Positions 33,538 through 45,525 of a stretch of 64,000 bases of DNA are shown one piece after another. Position 1 is the first letter of the stretch; every line of letters starts with the position of its first letter. This DNA comes from Oscheius dolichura (taxonomy: Eukaryota > Nematoda > Chromadorea > Rhabditida > Rhabditidae): the NCBI GenBank assembly GCA_932521035.1, contig OW051494.1, positions 4,450,001 to 4,514,000 on the forward strand, in the 5' to 3' direction. The position numbers and the translations under genes are program-made. The notes under the pieces are model-generated. The model saw nothing but the letters and a program-made list of their open reading frames with translations, did not search any database and was not told where the DNA came from.

Positions 33538-36500
33538 CTACAGTACCCGCAGAAGCAGTAAGGACACAAGAGACGCGGACAGAAGGGACGACCCCGCCTT
33601 GTAGGCCGGGGTCGTGATGGCTTTTGGATGACTCGTGGTAGCCGCTGTGGTCGTGGGAGGCGTCGTCTCATCCAGTACTACGGTAGCTGGGGAGACGTCT
33701 CTCGACTCGTCTAGTGTGTTCATCGGGACAGACTGAAACAGACAGTGGTCCGAATTAGAATGAATACCTTTGGCTCGGGGGAGGCGATGATACACGTGGC
33801 ATTGTAGGCCGTCGCCCACTGGATGTGGGTGTCGTAGACATGAAGCAGGGCGTCGTAGCCACACTTCTGCTCCAGTTCAGTCGATGCACACGATAGGATC
33901 GAGTTCAATCTGGAGTCATTTCACTACCACAAGAAAGAGAGCATCCTTACGCGAAGCACATCTTGGCCGGAGCATCTTTGGCCACGGGATCAACGTCGGC
34001 CATCTTCTCCACACAGGCTCGACCCGTCGGCGTATTTGTGAAGTCAGTCAGGCACTTTCCATATTTGCCTTGTTCCTTTTTGGACACTGGTCTGAATAGA
34101 AAAATAAGAGAAAGGATAACCGACTCACTTTTCGCAGACCTCCTCCATGAATTTGATGTTGGCCGAGGAGACGGGCTCGAAGCGACACTTCATCTTGCCG
34201 ATACACGGTTTGTATTCGTTGGAGAAGACCGAGCAGAATCTGTCCATTTGGGTGAAGTCACTGGAAGTCGTCTATCCGCCAAACTGAGTGTTATAAACTA
34301 ACCCAATAACAGAAATGGGGCGGAAGCTGAATTCGTCTAGCTTGGCTTCACAGTCGAGGAATTCGACCATGTCATCCTCCGAGCAGCCGGTCTCGAGGGC
34401 CACGGAGGGCGGCGTCAGGATACAATCGGGATCGACCTCGTTGGCGTAGTTCATCATCACTTTGTACGAGTAGTCGAGGGCCAGGTCACCGCAGTTTTGG
34501 AGAACTTGTGCAGACATACAGTCTGCCGAATGGCGGAGGGCCTTACAGAAATCGCCGGGGGAGGCCGTCACGAACTCGGACATGCAGGCTGTTCCCTATA
34601 AAGAACTATTTGATATTTAAATGGTAAAAAACAAACATTGGTGCTGCTGATGATAGATTTATAGCAGACTTTGTGTTTCTCGAAGGCGCCTCGGGTCGCG
34701 CAGATGTGGTTGATCATCCGCTTGAAGGCAGCCTCCTGAGGAGAGGCACAGATTCGAGTACTCAGAGAGCAGCCATCCATCATGGAGACATCCTCGCACA
34801 CCTGAAACGAGTTTTAAAAGAGTGGGGAGAATGACCCACCTGATCCATATTGTCCACCTCGTTAGGAGTTAGGAGGGAAATGGGGAACATTCTGTAGCGG
34901 GAATAGAAGGGACGAGTACACTCCTGGTAGGCAGCCCGTTTCTCGTTTGTACAGACTGAAGGCTGTGGCTCGACTCGGGTCGGCTTGCTGATGGTGTTGA
35001 CAGGGACAATCGGAGCGGGGCCAACGGGACAGATATCCGGAGAGGACATGGCGCGGAGTATCTAAACCATATTTGAGGGAAGAGGAGGAAACTGCCTACT
35101 CTGATCGGGCTTTCTCCACATTTGGCCCTGACGAGTTCTTCTGTGCAGTCCACGAATTTAGGAAGGATATTGCGGAAAGACGAGAGAGTGAACTGCTTCA
35201 CGGTAGACAGCGTAGTCCGGACACATTTGGCGAAGGTCGGCTCTTGGATCTGAAATCGGGAGATGGAATAGCGAGAGGCCGCTGTTACCTGTCCAAAGAC
35301 GCAGCTGAGGTTTTCGTCGATGGCTTTGGCCGGGTCGGGCTGGTTACAGATACCGTCGCCGGCTTGGATCATACAACTGGAGACCACGCATCCGGTGTTT
35401 CCGGTCAAGAGATTCTGGGCACATGTGCGGAATTCATCTGTAGGCAATAGACGAGGAAAGGGAGGACGAGTACCTGTGAGGTTACATCCACCGGCAAAGA
35501 CGGGAGCCAGGTTGTTCACATTCTTGATCATGCTCTGGAGACCGCCCTGGAACAGTTCCTCCATCCGGGAGCCTGAATCAGTTCAGTTTAAAGAACGAGT
35601 CTAAAACCGACCAATATCGTTTAAGGGAGCGGCACAGTGCTCGATGATGGCCTCCTCTTCGGGACTACAGCCGATTCCCACGACTTTTCCAACTGAAAGA
35701 GGGATACTTCAGATAAATACAGACAAAACTCACTGGGCAACTGGCTGCTGAGCTTGCACCTGGGGTCGATGGCCGTAGCGAACTTGATAACGTAGTTCAG
35801 AACCCAGTCGGCTCCTTCGTTTCCACACTCCATCTGGATGGAGCCAAGGGAGCAGGAGAGCAGCTTGTTGGCAGAAAGGCAGGCCTGGGTGGGGGCTCCT
35901 CTAGAGAATTGAGACACACACTCGGCCACGTTCTCCTGGTTGGCCGTTTTTCGGAGACACTGACGGACCTGAACAAATCTCCTAGATAAGGGATTGAGTA
36001 TTACGAAACCTCCTTGTAGCCGACTGCTCCTTCACCACAGGCATATTCAAACATAGCTTGCATTCCCTTGGCCCAGAGAGGATGGCAGCCGACGGTCGAG
36101 ACGCACTCCTTGAACTTGGCAAACTCCGTACAGGCCTCGTCTATCTGTCGAGGCATTTTGATGACTGAGAGAGGATGGGGCTGGAAGGCCGTGAGGGGCT
36201 GAACACAAATCTCGAATCTGAATCTGGCCGTTAAAAAGAAGGCCAATCTACAAACTTCTTGTGCTGCTCGGGAGTACATTGGCTTCCGGCTGCCATAGGA
36301 CGAGATGGGGGTAGAGGTACGGGAGTGGCCATCGGGCGGGCCTTGGGGGCTCCGGTGGGAAGTTGGACGGGTTGGGGTCTCTTTACTGGACGAGCGATGA
36401 TCTCGTCGAGGTTCGGAGGAGGCACCACGGGACAGCCCTCTTCCAGGCCAAGATCGGTCATCTTCGTCTTCAGCTTGCCCAAATCGGTGAGAGCCTGGGC

Positions 36501-38940
36501 ATCGCATTGCTCTTGAACGGCCTTCTCTCCGCAAGAAAAGGTCTCTTTGATGAGGTAGAAGGATTTACAGAAGAGTGCCTCGGCATGGATGCCCTGAAGG
36601 TTATTGTGGAGTGGACAGGGACCGGGGACTACCTGCAGCATGAGATTGACAGTTTGTCCAAGATTGGACAGTCCTCCTTGGCAGTTAGTCTGCTGGTCAG
36701 TCTGTTCGGCCAGGCGGAGAAGACAGTCACGATGTTGGCCGAGAAGAGGACGGGAGTCGAGGGAGCAGATGGGGGCCAGGCCGATGCGAGCCAGGGAATT
36801 CAACGGCGAAGCAAAGGCACAACGGGTGCCGTCCTTGAAGACGCCGGTGCTCAGGCAGGTCTCATACTTCCCGTACAATTCACAGATATTCTGGACGGCT
36901 GTCGAGTTCGGGGTGGCTATCTAAATGGCGAGTTTTTATCCTGTGAGGGGACTGCCCACCTCCAGGAGGAAGTTGAGGTTCCTGAACTCGCTGAGCTGTT
37001 TGTTGATCTCGACGAGTTCCACGAGACAGGCCAAGGCTTCATTCTCCTGTAAAATACGTTTAGTTCTCTCTCTGTCCCCGAAGTTCTCCCGAGCTGTTCC
37101 ACCTCTTGAACACGACCGGTGGGGTGGCGTGTGCCCACAATTATCTGTCCCCGGCCAACAATTATCGCACCCCCCGGTACAACACGTTTGCCCCTTCATA
37201 GGGTATCGCTCTTTTTGCCAAAACTGCTCTGCCAGCGAGGCGGATCGTGTTAGCATTGAAATGGGCCGCGAAATGGGAGCCAATCTAACCGGCTTCCAGG
37301 AAACATCCTATACAGTGACAAGACACACACCTGTTCATCGGAGCAGGGGGACATGGTGGGGTGGAGAGCGAACTCGCCCTTCTCCTCCTTCCTCTCCTCC
37401 TTCTTCTCCGTGAAACACTTCTTGTCGATCAACACGTCGTTGATACTCTCCTGGAGGTCGATGACAAAATTCTGTGCCGCCACATCGCAGACATCATTCA
37501 TCGTGACTACGGCACAGTCCAGATTAGAGTTGAAGGCGTCCAGAGCATCACACTCCGTCTTGGCATCCTAAAGATTTTTAATACCTAAAATAGAGAGTGG
37601 ACAGACCCTGCTGGAACACTTCATCTTCTGGAGGGTGTTCTGATAGCACTCGGAGTACTTGGCAATCTCGTCCTGCTTGGTACAGATCTTGGAGACGAGC
37701 GGCTTGAAGGGTGACTTGCTGTGGTCGGCGGAGCACACGTCGTAGATGTAGTAGAGGGCATTCACCGCCTCGGACATGTTCAGCTTCAAATCCTAAAGGA
37801 TGAGGTTACTGGTCAATTTGAGGACGGACTCTTGTGGCGTTCTGGTCATCTCCATTGCTGGCCGAGTTAGCCGCAGTAGTGGTTACCGGCTCCTCGTCCA
37901 CAATCATCTCGGTGGTCAGGGCTCTTGTGACCGAAGTGTCAGGCTTGGCAGTAACCTAAAAGGACTGTTATGCCCGTCTCTCTGACAATAGCTAGCCTCC
38001 TCCTCTTCTTGGACCTCTTCTTCTGGTTCTTCTGTGGTGGTTGTGGCGGCGGAAATGGCCGGTCCCATTCTGCACCGGATGGCATCCACAATATGTAGAC
38101 TCTCCTCCTGAATCGGGGGAAGCATCTCCAGGGCTGCTTCGGTGCACTCCTTGTTGTATTGTTGGATGCAGTCGACATCCTGGGAGACGGATGTGATGAG
38201 ACGACAGAAAGGAGACGCCAAGGGATCGAATCTGAAAAAAGCAGCTATTGCCCATCCTCCTTCGGACGTACTTCAGATTGCAGCGACTGTTCCTCCCGGC
38301 GGAGAAGCACTGTTCGTGTTCTCGGATGGCGGGGATCAGCAGCTGGCAGATGTACATCTCCACCTCTCTCCAGGCAAAGACCCCCTCGTCCGGTTTACAG
38401 GCAGTCGAGGCACCTTCCACACAGATCTGGTACTCGTGCATCAGGTCACAGCCCTTCTCGATGCGGGCTTGCCTAAAAGGACTGTCGGTGAAATGGGAAC
38501 AGGGGAACGAACATGTCCTTGTCTGCCAGGAAGGAGGAGTTCTCGAAGTAGATTGCGTTGACCTCGTGGATGAAGAGAAGCACGGGCTCGGAACACTCGT
38601 CCACCCTCAGCTGGTGCTCGTAGGGGCACTCTTCCGTCTCGTTGGCACCGGAGGATGGCAGAGGCCGACTCTGTGGCTGAGATTCGGGCCGGGGAGGGAT
38701 GACGTCGTGTCGGGCGGGCAGTCGAGCAGCCACCGTCACTACTTCATCGAAGGGGTCGTCCTCTTTTGGGACACTGCCCTTGGAGGACTGCTCGTCGCTT
38801 CCGTCGTCACAGTCCGGCTCGCCGTCTCCCACCCAGTCCGTCGGGATACACGAGCCGTCTTTACATGTGAAGGTGTTAGCCGGGCATTCGGCTGCTATGA
38901 CCGTAGCCAGGAGGGCAGCTAGCAGCCACAGCCTCCTCAT
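33538..38940 (-). CDS. giant LDLa and cysteine-rich repeat protein, predicted GPI-anchored
   Basis: One long gene of roughly 1,350-1,400 codons and more than 20 exons. It starts MRRLWLLAALLATVIAA (signal peptide), eight bases after CCCTTTCCAG. An LDL-receptor class A domain follows at once (FTCKDGSC, DWVGDGEPDCDDGSDE, with the Ca-binding acidic end). The rest is a tandem series of helical Cys-containing units, for example CDLMHEYQICVEGAS, AKYSECYQNTLQKMKC, ECDALDAFNSNLDC, CTEFAKFKECVSTVGC, CLSANKLLSCSLGS, CKALRHSADCMSA and CLTDFTNTPTGRAC. These look like DUF19/CPG4-type extracellular units, with Thr/Glu-rich linkers (TTTTEEPEEEVQEEEE). The C terminus is Thr-rich and ends in a hydrophobic tail (AGSSLLSASLVSLLLLRVL) as in GPI-anchored proteins. 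One intron near 37050-37330 is about 280 bases. I found no internal stop that would split it, but it could be two genes. Confidence 0.72.
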
Positions 38941-40671
38941 TTTATCTTCTGGAAAGGGGGGATATTTTTTTACGGGAGAAATACAAGAAAGGTCTGAGGA
39001 AAGTTCGTTTTTAGGGGTCGCGAAATCTAATGAATCTGGGTTATCGGAAAAAACAAAAGACGATGAAGGTCGGCGGGGGGATGGAGACGGGGGGCCGGGC
39101 CCTGTGGAAGGAGGAGAACCAAAACAGGGAATAATCCCCAATTATGGGATGAAAATAGCAGGGAATCGTCTCTCTGGAGAACGCCATAAAAGAAGTGGAA
39201 CAGTCCGGGAAAAAGAGCATAAAAATTGAACCGGTTCGTCTCAGGGACAGAGCCAAGTTTTGGGAAGCCTGGAATAAGCCCATTATACTGGCGGATGGGT
39301 ACAATCGGGCGGCATGTTTATCGTCGTGTCCGGAATTTGACCTTGAGGGATAGGGACAGCCGTGGGACGATCCGAGAAAAGCCGTGTTTCAGCCGGCTTG
39401 TCAGGGGCGACAGTAGTCCCGGGAAGGGGCAAGCAGGGCCCGGGATATCCCCCCTCTACGGAGGGGATCCTGTCCAAACAGGAGGAGCAGTTGTCAGTTC
39501 TCGGATCCTCCTCGCCTGATTGGTTTCATCACGCTCGGATGGGAGATGGTATCCTGCCCGGGGGTCCAGGAATGGGGGATGATTGGCTGTATCCCTTCCC
39601 GGCGAGGAGGGATTGATCGGCCAGTAAACGGCTGACCCACTAACAGTTTTTCGCGGTCACTCAAGTTCAGCCGCGAACTCTCTTCGCAAATGAACCCGCC
39701 ATTCGCTTTCTCCCGTGTTTTTCGACGGCCGACGGGTCGGTTTCGGCCCGGTGACAATGGCCACTCGAGTGAGTATAATAAGCACAAGTCAGGGAGGAGG
39801 ATGGCAGCCAGTTCAGAGTTCATCCCCATCGCGTCACAGGGGAGGGGACGATCAGTCTAACTAGAACGGGCCGGGTGACTAACAGCTTACGATGGGGCAG
39901 AACTGGAAAGAGATGACTCGGAATTGATACTTTTTGAGCCAGAAATAGGCCCAAACCGGAGAGATTTGTTGAATTTTAATGGAGGAGGAGGACGAGGAGG
40001 ACGAGGAGGACGAGGACTGTACAGCGGACAGGGGAGGAGAGGAATCCATGTCTGGGAGAATGAGGGTAAGTTGTCGCAGTAAAAAGACGATCCGTTGGGG
40101 GAGGATGGCCCCCTGAGGGCGAGGCTCGTTCCACGATCAGCAGGGGGCCGACGGATCTCTTTACCTGACCTGGAAGGGGGGAGGGAGATCTGTACCAAGT
40201 GGTGTAATCCAGGGAGGAGAAGCAGCTTGGCAACAGAAAAAATGGCCTATTAGAAGTGTGGTAGGACAGGAGAATAGCTAATCGAGGGGCCGCCCGCCGG
40301 CCGGGGATAACCGGCAGACGAGGAGGAAAAGGAAAGTCGGAAACCGGCCGGAGAGGTCAACTCTGAAGTATCTCGGGTGGAGAAGGGATCAGAGGGGAAG
40401 AAAGTAAGGCGAGTGATCAGACCAAGTGCCCCCCACACGAACTGGATCCAGAGTTCTCTGAGGGATTAGGTGGAGGAGTCCGGATCGTATTGCTGTTATG
40501 GGAGAGACATCATCAAGTGAGAAGAGACAGAAAAAGAGAGGCACCTGACTCGGTCGAAATTGGCCGGTAGGAGTCGGTCGAGGGGACTGTTACGCCCTAG
40601 ATAACTGGTCATGCTTTTCGGCAGACATGAAACAGAGCGGCCGGGTTGGATCTCGGTAAAGCGGGTCAAGG
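38941..40671. other. upstream region of the giant secreted protein gene
   Basis: About 1.7 kb, purine-rich on the plus strand, with no frame that looks coding. It holds the GAGGAC-type repeat at 39980-40017 and presumably the promoter of the minus-strand gene. Confidence 0.45.
39980..40017 (+). repeat. short tandem repeat of GAGGAC-type units
   Basis: About four copies of a nine-base unit made of GAG, GAC and GAG triplets in non-coding DNA. Simple-sequence repeat. Confidence 0.75.
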
Positions 40672-40802
40672 GTGGCTGATAATCAGAATATCAGAACAAG
40701 GACACTCGCCGGCCATCAATTACCAAGCAGCGCCCGGACGGTGTTAACTGCTGGAGAACGCCCTTTCGCCGGGGGCATAAGTAGTTTAGATGTTATCGAG
40801 AG

Positions 40803-41309
40803 ATGTGTCAAGGAGGACAGGGCAGGAGGACATTTATTGGTGGCCCGAAGGGAGAAACTCTTCGTATTAAAAGATCAACACTTGAGGACCACGTTGGCAC
40901 TGATTCGGATGATAGACTCCTTTTGGAAACTGGAAGAACCTTTCTTTCCTTGAATCTTGCTGTTAACTCACGGCAAAGCTACGGTGGAATTAATTATCAG
41001 CTCATCAATTGGAGTCGGAACATGGAGTTTCAGGATAAGGACTTCAATCACTTCGGCGAGATGCTTCTCCAAGAAGTGGAGATGGCCTCTGGGAGAATTT
41101 ATTCTATTTGGGGAGATAAACTTACTCGGCTGGAGATTCAAAACGAATTTTACACGTGGGGCATTCTTCTCCGGCTGCTTTTCCCGTGTGTGTTAGAGAT
41201 GTTCCTCTGGCCAGAAATTGAATTTCATTTTTCACAATGTCCGCATCATGATCTTTCACCCCTAAATCCAGTCATTGAAACCTGCTATCACTTTTCGAGA
41301 AATAATTGA
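40803..41309 (+). CDS. orphan open reading frame, 168 codons
   Basis: Uninterrupted frame that starts MCQGGQGRRTFIGGPKG and ends ETCYHFSRNN. The middle (NHFGEMLLQEVEMASGRI) looks protein-like, but I recognise no domain and there is no signal peptide. A single exon of this length is unusual in a region of many short exons, and no acceptor-like AG is obvious near the ATG. It may be a chance frame. Confidence 0.2.
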   Translation: MCQGGQGRRTFIGGPKGETLRIKRSTLEDHVGTDSDDRLLLETGRTFLSLNLAVNSRQSYGGINYQLINWSRNMEFQDKDFNHFGEMLLQEVEMASGRIYSIWGDKLTRLEIQNEFYTWGILLRLLFPCVLEMFLWPEIEFHFSQCPHHDLSPLNPVIETCYHFSRNN

Positions 41310-41577
41310 CCCACAATGAGAGAGCGCTTCCAGTGGGTATGCAAAAGAAGGGTTATTGGGACAAAGGTCACAGAACATTTCATGTGTTTTCATTTCTAAA
41401 TATCCTTCACGTTCAGCAAACCTCAACTGAAAAAATATCATGCTTGGTAAGGGTAACTAGTACCTGTGAAGGAATATCATTCGGCGGAAACTTCGGTTTC
41501 TTTGAAGGCGATCCTATATCCTTAAATGAAGCTCTCCTGACTCTATAAAGAGTAATTTTGGTTACTTAATCATTCAC

Positions 41578-42055
41578 TTACGACTTTTCAGCCCGTTTTA
41601 CCGTCTCCATAGCTATAATTTGTCGATTATCCTTTTTCTTGGCTTCTTCCTTTAGCTCGTTATCATCCGAATACCGGATTGGTCGACGGATGGCGGTACT
41701 AATCAACCTTTTAGTAGGTTCCGTATTCCTTCTGCTTGCTGCAGCCGAAGCCGATGATGAACTCAATTTTCCGGCAGCTTTGGCGTCGGGATTGTTCTGG
41801 TACTAAAAATGAGACTGATTGAAGCCATCCAAACTCCCCGCCCTTCTTGAATACCGTCGTTTTTTTGTGTCTAAAAAGACTTCAACAAACCTCGTGTTCC
41901 AGATAATATAGCTGGTAAATCAAGGAGACGGCCTGATGTTCCATTAAATGACGATGATAATCCAAATGATTACCAAACGTATCACCGCAAGTAAAACATA
42001 AAAACGAAGTGATCTGGGAGGAATCTACTCGACCTGTTGTTTTTCTAGAAGACAT
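41578..42055 (-). CDS. small single C2H2 zinc-finger protein
   Basis: Two exons, about 130 residues. It starts MSSRKTTGRVDSSQI and contains one C2H2 finger with canonical spacing C-x2-C-x12-H-x3-H (CFTCGDTFGNHLDYHRHLME then H). A Ser/Ala-rich linker and a Lys/Glu-rich helical C terminus follow (NELKEEAKKKDNRQIIAME), ending VKRAEKS. The intron is 80-90 bases. CATCATTTTAG lies four bases before the ATG. A single finger is usually too little for specific DNA binding, so RNA or protein binding is as likely. It sits 201 bases downstream of another minus-strand gene (42257-42701), so the two could be co-transcribed. No family recognised. Confidence 0.6.
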
Positions 42056-42256
42056 TTCTCTAAAATGATGAATAAAAAAGCAGTCAATGATAAACAAAAA
42101 TCAAAAAGGATAGTCCTAGTGAAAGCAGTTGAGAAAGTTCTTGTAGACATTTATATGCAGATGAAAACCTAAAAATAACAAGGAAAACAACCTCACAACG
42201 AAATAGCTAATTCTGTAATCTAGAATAATAACAACTAAAAATGTTATAATTTAAAT

Positions 42257-42701
42257 TTAGGCTATACCACCGAAACGGCTCTCTGGCGACTTTTCGTTTA
42301 CTCCATCATTATAATATTTTATTTCATCCCTGAAATAGTAATGATATGTTTCTTAGAATCCTCACCTTTTCATTCCACGTAACCTGTTTTCCAATCTTAA
42401 ATCATATTCTGCTAATTCTCCATGCCTGCAAAACAGATCAAAATCAGGAGAGATCATTCTTTTTATATCATAAACTACGTCTGGAGTCGGAAAACCTAAT
42501 TCTCTAAAAGATAGCAGAGATAAGAAAAAAGCAAAGAGTAGCTTACACTAATATCAATGCCAGTCCAACTCGCAATAATAAATTAGCTCCTGATATTTTA
42601 CAAAAATCACGAAATGCTTCTTTTTTATTCTTAAAAATCCTTTTCTCTGGATTAGGCAAAAATCTCCATGATGTTGATAGTGTTTTCCAAGATATTCGCA
42701 T
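42257..42701 (-). CDS. small basic protein, possibly mitochondrial (about 112 residues)
   Basis: Three-exon AT-rich gene. It starts MRISWKTLSTSWRFLPNPEK, a basic, amphipathic N terminus that could be a mitochondrial targeting sequence. A short hydrophobic helix follows (GANLLLRVGLALILVELGF), then VVYDIKRMISPDFDLFCRH and ELAEYDLRLENRLRGMK, and the protein ends ESRFGGIA. Both introns join in phase. ATTTTCAG is immediately before the ATG. I do not recognise the family. The size, charge and single helix suggest an inner-membrane or assembly factor, but that is inference. Confidence 0.5.
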
Positions 42702-43259
42702 CTGAAAATCATGTTAGTCTACTATGAATAGCCAGAAGAAAAAAGAATAGCGAGAGATTATGAAAGGAAATTTGAAAGCGACAGATGTTCATCCCGGAAC
42801 GCTGAAAAATGAACCTCGGCGAATAGTGTGCCTCAAATGAGCTGACCTCAAAATCATGAGCTGTGGAGAATTTACCCATGCAGTGGGTGCGAATGCAGTA
42901 TAGAATTGGAAGGAAACGCAAAGTATAACTGAACAAGTTTATTTTGTGAAGCAATGAGGGAAACGGAGGTCACAAAGCTCTGGCACGGTGGTATTATATT
43001 TGCTTCTTCTAGTATACCCTTATTTCACAACATAAGCTTATTCATCTTTACATAACCACTCGGACTAGACTAACATCGGTGGTTTTTGAGATGCTATCTT
43101 TCTCCGAACTGTAATCGGAGAGCTTTTTCGAAGGCTATTTCCTCCTGATAACCACCGGAGCCATTTCTCGGCGTAACATTTTGGCCTACCATACAGTTTG
43201 ATTGATGTCCTCTCTCCGCTGTGATTCCGCCTTCTAATTCTGATAACGTTCAGTCTGAT
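42702..43259. other. divergent intergenic region
   Basis: About 560 bases between head-to-head genes (minus 42257-42701, plus 43260-45451). AT-rich, with no coding signal recognised. Probably contains both promoters. Confidence 0.45.
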
Positions 43260-45451
43260 ATGTTTTTCGACGCTGATCGCTTCCATGTCCTAGTGGCTAT
43301 CGGCTGGCAATTCTCTATTTTCGTCGCGTGTCAGATACTCTTTCCTATATTCAGCAACTACGTTCCCGAATGGCAATGTGGTAAGGAATCTGCTTTGCTC
43401 ACTCTACAAATAGGATGTGAACTTTTGACTAGAGCAATACTTCTACGTCCACTTCAAATAAATTCTAGAAAGTATCATGAGGCCAAATTACGGGTTTCCT
43501 TGTTTCCCGGACCACCTAGGTTCCATCATGAGGCAATCACAGGGAAAGTGTGACCATCTGGCAGCGGGGTGGATGTTCTTGAAACTGTTTTCAGACAATG
43601 GTTCTCCGTCTAGGGATTGTAAAGTGCTTGAATCGTGCCAGGGGAATATCACCTTCGTGGAATCTCCCTTCTATTCGGCTGCCATGGAGTATGTCTCCTC
43701 GGTGTTCACGTACTCTCCTTTAGGTATCATTGGATATGCGGCTCCTCTGCTCTGTATCGTTCTCTTCAGTCACAGATGCAGTTCTTCGGGATGCTCTTTG
43801 GTAACCATTTCCCCAGTCTCTGAATCAAGTCATTCAGCCACTCTAACCATCGGCCCATGTAGTGATCTCGTGGGAAGGAAACCTGTGGCTGTGTCTCTAC
43901 TCGCAACGGGGATTTTGACTCTAATGGCCTCAGGTTGGACAATACCTTATAATAAATAAATCCACAGGATTTGTCCCTTCCTGGCAGATGTTCATAGCCA
44001 CTCGTTTCATTACGGGCTTCATTGCTGGTGGAGTTCTCATTGCCGTAAATATCTTGGTCATGGAACTCCTCCTTCCCAGTCAAAGAATGGCCGTTCGGGC
44101 GGTGGCCAACTGGGTAATTTCGCCGTTTTTATTAGAGAATAGACAGAACTGAACAGACATACGTGACATTTTACAAGAGTATCAAACTCTGCCTTGGAGC
44201 CATTTTCTGCAAGAATACCAGAAACGGGAAAAAAAGAAGACTTCGGATCACAAGAGGGGCCAGCTACACAATGTGTTGTTTTTAGGGAACAGCCCGCCTG
44301 GTACTGACTCTCATCTGCTGGTGGACAGGCTCCTGGCGATCTGCTTCTCTAGTCTCTGGATTAGTTGCCCTGCCTGCCCTGTTAATAGTCCTCTTTGCAT
44401 ATCCCGAGAGCCTCACTTGGCTTCATACCAAGGTAGTTTCCCATTCAAAACGATCAAACACGATACAGGGATACGATGAGAAGCTGAAAGAGGCTGAGAA
44501 ACACATTGCACGCGTCTCCGGTCACCAGTATAAAGCGATTCCTGCTAAGCATACGATAAAACCGAAAGTATTTCATTGGTGAAACGGAAATAAAAACTAA
44601 TTCAGTCTATAATGGAACTGCTCCACTCCCCGGGCTTATTTCGCCGACTGATCGTCTTCTGGTGCATGTGGTTTGTTTCATAAACAGAACCAACAATATT
44701 GGCCATAAGGTTTGTGGCGTCACTCAGCGTCTACTCGACCGATCTCAACTCCAATACAATCAGTGGAGACTTCTTCCTCAACCAGATCTGCTTTTGTGCT
44801 GTTCTGATCTGTTCCAAGCTCATCATTGTCACCGTGGATACAAACGTTCCCGCTTTTTCTCGTAGAAAACTCCACCAAGGTGCTCAATTTATGGTTTGCT
44901 GCGCCTACATGGCTTTAAGTCTCATGTCTATGAATAACTATAAGGTACCGTTCAACCCCTGCAACATTATTTTTCTAGGGAATTGGGGTTCTGATAGCCA
45001 ATATTGTTGGTACTGTATTCATTGAATACACATGGGATGCCTGCTACCTTTGTGTTATTGAATCTATGGAGACATCCTGCAGGTTAGACTCACTTCGTTA
45101 TCAACTCGCACAGGGAGAAAATGGGATTTCTTCCCCAAAGAAATGATATTTTTCAGAGCTAGCGCAGCTTCCTCATGTTCTCTAGTCTCTAGGGTCGGAG
45201 CAATTGTTGCACCGGCGGTATGGAGCAATACCCTTTTAACCAATTCTGGTTTATAGCTTGCCCACATGAGTACAATATGGCCGCCATCCGTTTATATTAC
45301 TGTGGCCTTCCTTGGTCTCGCTAATCTCCTTGTTTCATTTTTCTTTTTGGTCTGTAAAAACGGTGTCAAAACAAAGATTATTTAGAAAGACAGCAAAGAC
45401 GTCAATTTAGACGATGTCCGAATTGAAGAAGAAGATCCTTCAAAAGCCTGA
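43260..45451 (+). CDS. SLC22-like organic ion transporter (major facilitator superfamily)
   Basis: Twelve-helix plasma-membrane transporter of the organic cation/anion family; the substrate cannot be read from the sequence. Starts MFFDADRFHVLVAIGWQFSI just after GTTCAG. Family features seen: a large Cys-containing extracellular loop after helix 1 (CDHLAAGWMFLKLF, SCQGNITFVESPFYS), the MFS signature after helix 2 (MLFGATLTIGPCSDLVGRKP), RFITGFIAGGVLIAVNIL with MELLLPSQRMAVRAVANW, the intracellular loop ICWWTGSW to FAYPESLTWL, SVYSTDLNSNTISGDFFL, and a late IWPPSVYITVAFLGLANLL helix. It ends RIEEEDPSKA with TGA at 45449-45451. About a dozen short introns; those near 43700 and 44100-44300 are not firmly resolved, so some joins are approximate. 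Confidence 0.78.
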
Positions 45452-45525
45452 GTGATATACATATATTTTATAAGTGAATTCATTAGCACACGTTTTAAAC
45501 TAATTCCGTAAACCGTTTCACATGA

